In this document: piece by piece, positions 8,540 to 15,825 of the stretch
Numbering within the stretch: the first letter of the stretch is position 1
How the letters are laid out: each line of letters starts with the position of its first letter
NCBI GenBank assembly: GCA_964387025.1
Contig: CAYLUZ010000007.1
Coordinates: 186,001 to 250,000, forward strand
From: PNON01 sp964387025
GTDB lineage: Bacteria; Chloroflexota; Anaerolineae; Anaerolineales; Anaerolineaceae
DNA length: 64,000 bases
Direction of reading: 5' to 3'
Notes under the pieces: model-generated
Seen by the model: only the letters and a program-made list of their open reading frames with translations
Database searches by the model: none
What the model was told of the DNA's origin: nothing
Translations under genes and position numbers: made by a program

Positions 8540-9043
8540 TTAACTTTTTTTGATGCTTCTTGCCGGTAAATCAACTCTAATTGCATGACCACGAACCAAC
8601 TCGATCAAGATCCTTACTCGCTCAGTCCCTGTTAGTGTCGTATCTAAAATTGCTTCATATCCATCAAAAGGACCAGTCAATACTTTTATATGGTCTCCAG
8701 GTTTGAAGACATGTTCCTGCTTTCGCAAGATCGATTCTTCCCCCATGTGATGTTTCAGGGCAGCGATCAATTCATCCGGGACTTGAGCCGCTTTTCCATC
8801 AAAAGACACCAGACCTACTGCTCCCGGCATCCATTGCAGCGCTGGTGATTTTTCGCTATCTTCAAGGTCCAGATGGACAAACAGATAACCAGGAAAATAA
8901 GGCCTGATCTTCCTGCTGCGGGGATTTATTGGGGTCACAATAATAGAAGGATAGAAATGATCTATCTGAATATTCTGCAGTTGTTGGCGAATGAACTCTT
9001 CTTTGTTTGGTTTGCTGTGCAGTACATACCAGGCTAATGACAT
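8540..9043 (-). CDS. NusG/RfaH-like transcription elongation (antitermination) factor
   Basis: This 167-residue protein has an N-terminal NGN domain (WYVLHSKPNKE, then RPYFPGYLFVHLD, then PGAVGLVSFDGKAAQVPD) and a C-terminal KOW motif (FKPGDHIKVLTGPFDGYEAIL). The start at 9043 is chosen because AGAGGG lies upstream and the protein then starts one residue stretch before the conserved WYV; the frame is open 23 codons further. It lacks the longer length of housekeeping NusG and stands alone next to a special-metabolism locus. That is typical of operon-specific factors such as RfaH, UpxY and LoaP. Likely targets are the RiPP genes or the long polysaccharide operon after 19.4 kb. Which one is unknown. 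Confidence 0.88.
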   Translation of the reverse strand: MSLAWYVLHSKPNKEEFIRQQLQNIQIDHFYPSIIVTPINPRSRKIRPYFPGYLFVHLDLEDSEKSPALQWMPGAVGLVSFDGKAAQVPDELIAALKHHMGEESILRKQEHVFKPGDHIKVLTGPFDGYEAILDTTLTGTERVRILIELVRGHAIRVDLPARSIKKS

Positions 9044-9250
9044 ATTATTTTCCCTCTTAGTATTAGACCTGTCAGATGTATTGCTTCCATCACAATATTT
9101 AGAAACTCCCAAAACGTCCGAAAACAGTATTAATCATGAGGTATGTTAATCACCTTTACTTTCTGCGTCAAGTAATGATCGTTATTATGATTTTTTTAAG
9201 GCATTTTTATTGCATATGGTTTACGTAACTAACTGTTAATACATATTGCA

Positions 9251-9279
9251 TTGCCCATAATAGCCATTTGTGTTAATAT
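9251..9279 (+). promoter_or_regulatory. Probable promoter of precursor peptide 1
   Basis: TTGCCC (9251-9256), a 17-bp spacer and TAATAT (9274-9279) lie 31 bp before the start codon. The match to the sigma-70 consensus is moderate. Confidence 0.45.
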
Positions 9280-9310
9280 CGATAATTATTATCATATTAG
9301 GACTATAAAA

Positions 9311-9490
9311 GTGGAAGATAAGAAGATAAAGAAGTGGCAAAAACCAGAACTGATTATTTTAATAAGAAATCAGCCAGAAGAAAGTGTTCTTGATAGTTGT
9401 AAGACTTCAACGGGACATACACCCGGTCCGGCAGGCAAATTATGCTCCGATTACAACGGAAATGGTTGTAGTAGACATAATTCAAGCTAA
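9311..9490 (+). CDS. Putative RiPP precursor peptide 1
   Basis: This is a 59-residue peptide starting with GTG at 9311, which has AGGA 8 bp upstream. An earlier in-frame TTG start at 9251 would add residues unlike the second precursor. The leader (about 1-29) contains W9, PEL at 12-14, RN at 19-20 and PEESVL at 22-27. The core begins near C30-K31 and has Cys at 30, 45 and 53 with many Gly, Ser, Asn and His. Every leader landmark falls at the same residue number in precursor 2 (14252-14464), although the cores differ. Known radical SAM/SPASM peptides with such cores receive thioether or other Cys-anchored links. Here that is inference from the flanking enzymes. No database family name is claimed. 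Confidence 0.8.
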   Translation: MEDKKIKKWQKPELIILIRNQPEESVLDSCKTSTGHTPGPAGKLCSDYNGNGCSRHNSS

Positions 9491-9840
9491 TTAATTGTTT
9501 ACGTGGATGACAACTCCTTATAATAAAATAGGAATTTATTTGTAATCAAGTTGGTATAATTAAAAAAAATAGTGATGTTATTAGTTGGTTTGTTATTTGG
9601 AAGGAAATCGCAATGGTTTTTTTACTTCACAATTCATCCTTCTAATTCTTCATAGTTACGACCAATTATTCACGATTAAATTATCCATATAGCATGGTCA
9701 CAATTATTTAAAAGGAAATACCGATACACCCCATCAAAGCAATAAGTACAATTTTCATGTCAGGATAATCAAAATGGTTGGTAAAATCATCCGTGATCAA
9801 GCATAAATACTACTTTAATGGAGATTTATCAGGGAAAAAA
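9491..9840 (+). other. 350-bp AT-rich intergenic region
   Basis: No gene with coding character is visible on either strand. A TATAAT is present at 9555-9560 but without a good -35 element. I looked for another copy of the PEESVL leader here and did not find one. The segment probably holds the leader RNA and promoter of the radical SAM gene that follows. Confidence 0.5.
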
Positions 9841-10998
9841 ATGAGTGAATATGTTCGAAAAGAACCAAGTCTTCAGATTCCTATAAAATCCCGGTTATTC
9901 CAATTAGATATTGAGCTGACCGAAAGATGCAACAATAACTGTATGCACTGTTGTATTAACCTACCAGAAAAAGAAAATCCTTCTTCACTCAAAGAAATGA
10001 CCACTGATGAAGTAAAAGAATATTTAGTACAAGCTGCCAACCTGGGGTGTATGGCAGTGCGTTTTACCGGAGGTGAACCGTTTTTAAGGAAGGACTTTGA
10101 AGAACTCTATATCTTTACCAGAAAATTAGGGATGAAAGTACTTATATTTACAAATGCCAGGTTAATCACAAAATCGATTGCTGAGTTATTGGTTAAAATT
10201 CCCCCTATGGTTCCACTCGAGGTAACAGTCTATGGCATGCATAAATCATCCTACGAAGCAGTTACCAGATCTCCAGGTTCTTTTAACCAATTCTGGCAAG
10301 GGGTGACATTATTAATAGAAAACAAAATTCCATTTATTGTTAAATCTGTTATATTGCCTGCCAACAAGCAGGAAATTAATGAATTTGAAACCTGGGCAAA
10401 GACACTTCCAGGGAATAACTCCAATTCCGGTTATGCCATGTTTTTCGATCTTCGAAACAGAAGAGACAATGAAACAAAAAATGACTTGATCAAGAAACTT
10501 CGCGTATCACCAGATGAAGGAATGCGAATACTATCCAAGGATAAAGAAAAATATCTACAAACAATGAAACAGTTTACACAAAAGTTCATGCGGCCAAGTG
10601 GAGACCAATTATTCTCATGCGGTGCAGGTCAAAGTCTCTGTATCGATGCTTATGGCAACATTCAACCATGCATGGGATTACACGACCCCGAATTAGTCCT
10701 TCAACCTGGTTCCACTTTAAAGGATTCATTAGTAAAATTTAAAGAGTTGTCTGTGATCAAAGCAACTAACCCTGAATATTTATCCCGGTGTGCTCATTGT
10801 TTCATTAAGGGATTATGCGAACAATGTCCGGCAAAATCCTGGGCGGAGAATGGTACATTAGATACACCGGTTGAATATCTATGCGAGGTTGCCCATGCTC
10901 AAGCATATTATTTGGGATTACTTTTAGAAAATGAAAAAGCATGGTCAATAAATCCTGCAGAATACCAGGAACGAATCGATCGCGTCGGAAAAAGTTAA
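9841..10998 (+). CDS. Radical SAM/SPASM peptide-modifying enzyme A
   Basis: This is a 385-residue enzyme. The SAM-binding cluster motif is C30-x3-C34-x2-C37, followed by FTGGEP. The SPASM region begins near CGAGQSLCIDAYGNIQPC and ends RCAHCFIKGLCEQC. It closes with PVEYLCEVAHA, a tail shared by all three radical SAM proteins here. The start at 9841 is preferred because AGGG sits 6 bp upstream; an in-frame TTG at 9778 has no good site. SPASM proteins hold auxiliary iron-sulfur clusters and usually modify peptides. The neighbours (precursor, PqqD, peptidase, exporter) make precursor peptides the likely substrates. The closest relative in the window is enzyme C (14659-15771). Confidence 0.9.
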   Translation: MSEYVRKEPSLQIPIKSRLFQLDIELTERCNNNCMHCCINLPEKENPSSLKEMTTDEVKEYLVQAANLGCMAVRFTGGEPFLRKDFEELYIFTRKLGMKVLIFTNARLITKSIAELLVKIPPMVPLEVTVYGMHKSSYEAVTRSPGSFNQFWQGVTLLIENKIPFIVKSVILPANKQEINEFETWAKTLPGNNSNSGYAMFFDLRNRRDNETKNDLIKKLRVSPDEGMRILSKDKEKYLQTMKQFTQKFMRPSGDQLFSCGAGQSLCIDAYGNIQPCMGLHDPELVLQPGSTLKDSLVKFKELSVIKATNPEYLSRCAHCFIKGLCEQCPAKSWAENGTLDTPVEYLCEVAHAQAYYLGLLLENEKAWSINPAEYQERIDRVGKS

Positions 10999-11042
10999 AT
11001 AATTAATTTGAAGCGAATTAATAGTAAAACAAGGAGATTTTC

Positions 11043-11348
11043 ATGACTTCAATTGCCACACTAGAAAGTATATGTATGCCATCCGAGGATGTAGTTGCGA
11101 GGGAAATCGAAGGGGAATTAGTTATTGTTCCTCTTACCTCCGGAATTGGTGATATGGAGGATGAACTCTATACCTTGAATGATAGTGGAAAAGCGATTTG
11201 GGATCGGTTGGATGGTAAAAAGACATTATCGAATATCGTTGATGAACTCATCAATGAATACGATGTGGATAGAAACGAAATAGAAGAAGACGTTATTGGT
11301 CTGGTTAGCGAGTTATTGAAACGAAAAATGCTGTTACTAGTTGAATAA
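11043..11348 (+). CDS. PqqD-like RiPP recognition element
   Basis: This 101-residue protein is of the PqqD family. It has the beta-hairpin region LVIVPLTSGIGDMEDELYTLNDSGKAIWDRLD and the helix set after it (KTLSNIVDEL, DVDRNEIEEDVIGLVSELL). I chose the ATG at 11043 because AAGGAG lies 6-7 bp upstream. PqqD-type domains bind the leader of a precursor peptide and hand it to the radical SAM enzyme. It stands as a separate protein between enzyme A and the peptidase, so it could serve all three radical SAM enzymes. The family call is firm and the partner assignment is inference. Confidence 0.88.
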   Translation: MTSIATLESICMPSEDVVAREIEGELVIVPLTSGIGDMEDELYTLNDSGKAIWDRLDGKKTLSNIVDELINEYDVDRNEIEEDVIGLVSELLKRKMLLLVE

Positions 11349-11392
11349 GGTAAGCAAACTCAGACTTAATGATATGAATACCTGGTAATACT

Positions 11393-11890
11393 GTGACAAA
11401 TGAATATGTAGTAAATGATTCTATACCTAAATCGATGCCTAATGACCGATTCGCTGAATTGATTGCAGCGGTATTATCGAAAGGCAAACCGTTTCGGTTT
11501 CAGGCAAAAGGATACAGTATGTCCCCATTCATTCAAAGTGGGGATATTGTTACTATATCTCCGCTATCTGGAATTATTAATCTTGGTGAGGTTGTGGCAA
11601 TATTCGATTCAAAAAAGCATCTATTCCTTCACCGGGTTGTGAAAGTACGTGATGATAAGTTTCTAATCCAGGGTGATAGTAACCCAACTATAGATGGGTG
11701 GTTTATCAGAAATGAGATTCTGGGATTTGTAACAAATGTCGAACGGAAATCCAAAAATATTCGAATAGGCCTGGGGCGAGAAAGGATTATTATCGCACTC
11801 CTTTCTGCAAGTGGCTGGCTTGTACCATTAATAGCTTTTAACCGGTGGATATTCTCCACCTTGAAAAGGGTTTACAAACTATTTAAATAA
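11393..11890 (+). CDS. S24/S26 (signal peptidase-like) peptidase
   Basis: This 165-residue protein has the signal-peptidase core: Ser42 in GYSMSP, a Ser-x-x-x-GD stretch, then H80-R in FLHRVV and QGDSNPTID. A His in place of the Lys general base is the pattern of SipW/ER-type (S26B) enzymes rather than LepB. There is no N-terminal membrane anchor. A hydrophobic stretch near residues 135-150 (LLSASGWLVPLIAF) could anchor the C-terminus. In this locus it is the best candidate for leader removal. The GTG start at 11393 has no strong ribosome site. It follows the pqqD-like gene by 44 bp. Confidence 0.8.
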   Translation: MTNEYVVNDSIPKSMPNDRFAELIAAVLSKGKPFRFQAKGYSMSPFIQSGDIVTISPLSGIINLGEVVAIFDSKKHLFLHRVVKVRDDKFLIQGDSNPTIDGWFIRNEILGFVTNVERKSKNIRIGLGRERIIIALLSASGWLVPLIAFNRWIFSTLKRVYKLFK

Positions 11891-12062
11891 CTGCTAATAA
11901 ATTTATTAAACCTCAAGTTGGATGAAATTTGAGCGATTAATATTTATAAGTCTTTTCCTAATACGATATAATGTTTTTCTTATTCTGGACCATAATTGTT
12001 GTTAACCAATAACTTGACCTAAATTACTCTTAGAAACTAATGATGGATTTATAAAGGTATTA

Positions 12063-14051
12063 ATGTCTGATTATTCAATAACAAAAAACAATGTAAAGAT
12101 ACCTCGTCTGCCATTAGGCGGATCCCTCGATTTAACCTACCGGTGTAATAATAACTGCCGCCATTGTTGGCTTTGGAAACCGGTAAATTCGCCCGAACAA
12201 GAAAACGAATTAACCTATAGTGAGATTTGTGGTATTGTCGATCAAGCCCGCAGGATGGGTACGCAAACCTGGTCCATATCTGGCGGCGAACCCATGTTAC
12301 GCTCAGATTTCCCGGAAATTTTCGACTATATCACCAGCAAAGCTGTGACTTATTCAATTAACACAAATGGCACTCTAATCACTCCCAAGATAGCCAGTCA
12401 ACTCAAGCGCAAGGGTTCAAAAATGATCGCGCTTTATGGAGCCACTGCGGAAACATATGACCATATCACCCGCCATCCGGGTGGATTTCAAATGGCCATG
12501 CAAGGTTTTCGGTACATGCAAGAAGCTGGTGCAGGTTTTATTGTTCAGTTGATACCCATGAAAGGCAATTTTCATGAATGGGAACAAATGCAGGAACTTG
12601 CATTATCCCTGAGTGATCAATGGCGTGTAGGTGCAGCCTGGTTATACAAGTGCGCAGATGGTGAAAAAAATCGAAATAATGAAATTGAACGCCAGCGATT
12701 GGACCCGCGAATTGCTGTGGAATTGGATAAACCCGATATAACAAATAATACTGGACAGGGACATGAATTCCAAGTTATTGAAGGTGATGATCGAATTTTC
12801 GCAGGTTGTATTGATAATCGTGGTAAGTTTCATATTGATGCTTATGGGAAAATGACTTTTTGTTCCTTTATTAAAGACCCGGAATTGCTCTATGATCTTC
12901 GCACAGGAACATTCCAGGATGCCTGGGAAAATTTCTTACCATCAATAAAAAATAAAGTTCATGGGGGTTTAGAGTTCGATGAAAACTGCGGCAGCTGCGA
13001 TAAACTACCGAATTGCCGTTGGTGTGGCGTATACAGTTACCTGGAGCATGGAAGATACTCTGCTCCGATAAAGTATTTATGTGATGTGGCAGATGAGGTG
13101 CAAATCTTTAAGAGAAATTGGAGTGAAAACCATCGCCGCTACTACAAGATCGGGGATATCACCCTGCAAATAGATAGTGATCTACCAATCCATGATTCTA
13201 CGTTTTCAGCTGCAGTCAATAAATTCCAGGTAAGCGAACCCGGGGATGATCTGGTGAAAATTGAACACCACTTTTCTTATCCCGTGTTAGAAGGCAAGAA
13301 TTTAGGTAAAGAAATTTATCGAAAAGCCCCCTGGGCGGTCTATAAGAACATTAATTCCTGGTATTATCTGGGTATATCCACCATTGAAGGGGATAAATCT
13401 CTCCATAAAATTGCCCATTTCAATCAAAATCATTCCAATGGGGAGATTTACCATAAAGATGGAAGTGATTATTCATTAGGAAATTGGAATTCTTTACTCA
13501 TGTTTACAACTGATCAAATTCTCATTGCACAGTTGCTCGCCGATCGGGAAGGTTTTTACCTGCATTCTGCCGGGGCAATCATCAATGGAAAAGGTATATT
13601 GTTAGTCGGTCATTCAGAAGCTGGAAAATCGACAACAACCAAGATGCTCATGGACGCAGGGAGAGATAGAAAGAGCAAGACAGCGATGCAAGTTGAAATC
13701 TTATGCGATGATCGCAATATTCTACGCAGAAAAGAAGACGGTTGGTATATTTATGGTACCTGGAGTCACGGCGATATCCCTGATGTGTCACCATCTTCTG
13801 CTCCATTGCACGCAATTTGTTTTATAGAGCAAGCAGTCGAAAATCAAATCAAACCTCTGCTTAATAAAAAAGATATCTATAGCCGTTTAATGTCCCATGT
13901 GGTCAAACCGCTGGCCACTGCTGATTGGTGGCAGAAAACAATCGACCATATAGAGAAGTGCACGAGGGAAGTATCATTTTATGTGATGCGATTTGATAAA
14001 ACTGGAGCAATCGTACCTGAGATAGAAAGAGTATTGTTAGATGAGGGATAA
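12063..14051 (+). CDS. Radical SAM/SPASM enzyme B fused to an HprK-like kinase domain
   Basis: This is a 662-residue two-part protein. Residues about 20-365 are a radical SAM/SPASM enzyme: C28-x3-C32-x2-C35, WSISGGEP, SPASM Cys in CGSCDKLPNCRWC, and the shared tail PIKYLCDVADE. Residues about 370-660 resemble the HPr kinase/PEP-carboxykinase-like proteins seen in peptide-modification loci. A beta-rich start leads to FYLHSAGAIINGKGILLVG and the P-loop GHSEAGKST near residue 515, then LCDDRNI. Separate genes for these two parts are known in the SynChlorMet cassette. The fusion implies that cyclisation-type chemistry and an ATP-dependent step act on one substrate. AAAGGT upstream supports the ATG at 12063. 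No frameshift is seen at the joint. Confidence 0.87.
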   Translation: MSDYSITKNNVKIPRLPLGGSLDLTYRCNNNCRHCWLWKPVNSPEQENELTYSEICGIVDQARRMGTQTWSISGGEPMLRSDFPEIFDYITSKAVTYSINTNGTLITPKIASQLKRKGSKMIALYGATAETYDHITRHPGGFQMAMQGFRYMQEAGAGFIVQLIPMKGNFHEWEQMQELALSLSDQWRVGAAWLYKCADGEKNRNNEIERQRLDPRIAVELDKPDITNNTGQGHEFQVIEGDDRIFAGCIDNRGKFHIDAYGKMTFCSFIKDPELLYDLRTGTFQDAWENFLPSIKNKVHGGLEFDENCGSCDKLPNCRWCGVYSYLEHGRYSAPIKYLCDVADEVQIFKRNWSENHRRYYKIGDITLQIDSDLPIHDSTFSAAVNKFQVSEPGDDLVKIEHHFSYPVLEGKNLGKEIYRKAPWAVYKNINSWYYLGISTIEGDKSLHKIAHFNQNHSNGEIYHKDGSDYSLGNWNSLLMFTTDQILIAQLLADREGFYLHSAGAIINGKGILLVGHSEAGKSTTTKMLMDAGRDRKSKTAMQVEILCDDRNILRRKEDGWYIYGTWSHGDIPDVSPSSAPLHAICFIEQAVENQIKPLLNKKDIYSRLMSHVVKPLATADWWQKTIDHIEKCTREVSFYVMRFDKTGAIVPEIERVLLDEG

Positions 14052-14175
14052 TTTATTAGGATGAGAATTAATATTTGGTTTGAGTGTTACTTAGAACAGA
14101 TGATGTTTTCCAATTATTGCAAAAAATATGCTTAATAACGCTCAAATATTAAGTGAAATCCCATAAAAAAATCAT

Positions 14176-14204
14176 TTGTAATTAATTCTTTATTGATATA
14201 TAAT
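14176..14204 (+). promoter_or_regulatory. Promoter of precursor peptide 2
   Basis: TTGTAA (14176-14181), a 17-bp spacer and a perfect TATAAT (14199-14204) lie 47 bp before the start codon. With the terminator at 14535-14563 it makes precursor 2 a separate short transcription unit, as expected for a substrate needed in excess over its enzymes. Confidence 0.7.
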
Positions 14205-14251
14205 AATACAAAATGTAATTATTGTAATTATGATTAAGGGATGGTGAAAAA

Positions 14252-14464
14252 TTGGCTACACAAATTAAAAAAATATGGAAAAGACCCGAATTAACTGTCC
14301 TTACAAGAAATACACCTGAGGAAAGTGTACTGTGGTTTTGCAAGGTTCATTCTACTGGTGGACATCCTTTTAACTATGCAGATGGTTGCCAACAAAAGAT
14401 GGATGGGACATGCGCTCCTGGTTCACAGTGTTGCTGTTCCTGCCAATCTGGTAGTCCTTCATAA
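14252..14464 (+). CDS. Putative RiPP precursor peptide 2 (Cys-rich core)
   Basis: This is a 70-residue peptide starting with TTG at 14252, preceded by AAGGGATGGTG. The ATG and GTG inside that sequence are out of frame. The leader repeats that of precursor 1 at identical residue numbers: W9, PEL 12-14, RN 19-20, PEESVL 22-27 and C30-K31. The core has seven Cys (30, 46, 54, 60, 61, 62, 64), with CCCSC near the end, plus Gly, Ser and Pro. The second block of Cys is absent from precursor 1. The shared leader with divergent cores is the classic sign of several substrates feeding one enzyme set. The product is unknown. Confidence 0.83.
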   Translation: MATQIKKIWKRPELTVLTRNTPEESVLWFCKVHSTGGHPFNYADGCQQKMDGTCAPGSQCCCSCQSGSPS

Positions 14465-14534
14465 TTCTTATGTAATCAAAATATATAATTTATAGTTAAT
14501 TAGATTAAAAATACAATTTAGGTAATTGGATGAT

Positions 14535-14563
14535 AAAAATGGTGTTTATAACACCATTTTTTT
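14535..14563 (+). terminator. Terminator after precursor 2
   Basis: AAAAATGGTGTT pairs with its complement around a 3-nt loop and runs into seven T. It separates precursor 2 from enzyme C. Confidence 0.85.
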
Positions 14564-14658
14564 ATCTAGATTAGATGGCACATCATTTATGTAATAATAA
14601 ACAATAGTAATACGGGTAAAATGGTAGAATTCACATACCACTTCAAGAGGAAACATTA

Positions 14659-15771
14659 ATGACCAGTACTTCGACCATTGAAATTCAAGATCTTCCCCTC
14701 TGGGCCAAAATGAAAAGCAAGGGAGCATTATTTTCATTTGATATTGAGATCACCGCGCGCTGCAACAATAACTGCCGTCATTGCTATATCAACTTGCCGG
14801 CTGGTGATAAAGAAGCCAAAGCGCTAGAACTATCTCCGGTCGAGATTGGTAAGATCGCTGATGAAGCTGTTAAGATGGGAGCAGTATGGTGCCTGATCAC
14901 CGGTGGAGAACCGTTATTACGCCCTGATTTTGAAGAAATCTATTTGGTGCTCAAACGTAAAGGTTTACTGGTTTCTGTTTTCACCAATGCCACCCTGGTC
15001 AATGAAAAGCACATTGCACTGTTCAAGAAATACCCGCCCCGAGATATTGAAGTGACTGTTTACGGTGCGACCCGTGAAAGCTATGAACGGATCACTCGAC
15101 TTCCGGGTTCATTCGACATGTTCATGCGCGGGTTGGATATACTATTCTCTGCTGGAGTGAAAGTCCGATTAAAAGCCATGGCCTTACGTGGAAACCTTGA
15201 AGAAATGGAGTTCATCTCAAATTTTTGCCGTCAGCGTACCAAAGATTACTTCCGCTTCGACCCGGTGCTGCATATGCGCTTTGATGGGAATCAGTCTCGG
15301 AATGAAGAGATAAGATCTGAGCGGTTGTCATCTGAAGATATTATTGCGCTTGAAAAAGCGGACCCTGAACGGTTTATGTCTCTGCAAAATAATTGCGATG
15401 AATTGATCAATGCAGAATTTACTCATTTTGGTTGTGATCATCTCTTTCACTGCGGTGCAGGAAATGGCAGTTTTACTGTCAGCTATGATGGAAAATTCCG
15501 TTTATGCTCATCCCTCTGGGCGCCTGGCACAACATACGATCTAAGAAATGGGTCGCTTGCCGAAGCTTGGAACGATCTGATCCCTAAAGTAAGAGATATG
15601 CGCTCACAGAATTCACGTTTTCTGGAAACATGCCGCAAATGTGAGCTGATCAACCTCTGCCTGTGGTGTGCAGCTCATGCATACCTGGAGACAGGTGAAA
15701 TGGACGGGGAGACTCCGTACTTCTGCCAGGTGGCGCATGCACGAGCGGCTATGCTTCGAGATCATGCATGA
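14659..15771 (+). CDS. Radical SAM/SPASM peptide-modifying enzyme C
   Basis: This is a 370-residue enzyme with C35-x3-C39-x2-C42, LITGGEP, and a SPASM region from CGAGNGSF through YDGKFRLC to CRKCELINLCLWC. It closes with TPYFCQVAHA, like enzyme A. The stretch FDIEITARCNNNC is close to FQLDIELTERCNNNC of enzyme A, so A and C are sister paralogues while B is more distant. GAGGAAAC before the ATG at 14659 is a good ribosome site. It starts a block with the exporter and nucleotidyltransferase genes. Likely role: modification of one or both precursors. Confidence 0.9.
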   Translation: MTSTSTIEIQDLPLWAKMKSKGALFSFDIEITARCNNNCRHCYINLPAGDKEAKALELSPVEIGKIADEAVKMGAVWCLITGGEPLLRPDFEEIYLVLKRKGLLVSVFTNATLVNEKHIALFKKYPPRDIEVTVYGATRESYERITRLPGSFDMFMRGLDILFSAGVKVRLKAMALRGNLEEMEFISNFCRQRTKDYFRFDPVLHMRFDGNQSRNEEIRSERLSSEDIIALEKADPERFMSLQNNCDELINAEFTHFGCDHLFHCGAGNGSFTVSYDGKFRLCSSLWAPGTTYDLRNGSLAEAWNDLIPKVRDMRSQNSRFLETCRKCELINLCLWCAAHAYLETGEMDGETPYFCQVAHARAAMLRDHA

Positions 15772-15825
15772 TTTCTGGTTGGGGATATAATTCAATAAAT
15801 ACTGAATCTATCCACACCTGCCTCT

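Noticed and set aside
9774..9840. Upstream starts for radical SAM enzyme A (ATG 9774, TTG 9778)
   Set aside because: 9774 is in another frame. 9778 lacks a ribosome site and adds residues not shared with enzyme C. ATG 9841 has a good AGGG site.
9491..9840. A third precursor peptide in the gap before enzyme A
   Set aside because: No frame on the plus strand carries the W-PEL-RN-PEESVL pattern. Only very short frames exist.
14241..14254. ATG/GTG at 14241 and 14244 as the start of precursor 2
   Set aside because: They are out of frame with the peptide. The in-frame TTG at 14252 gives the exact leader alignment with precursor 1.
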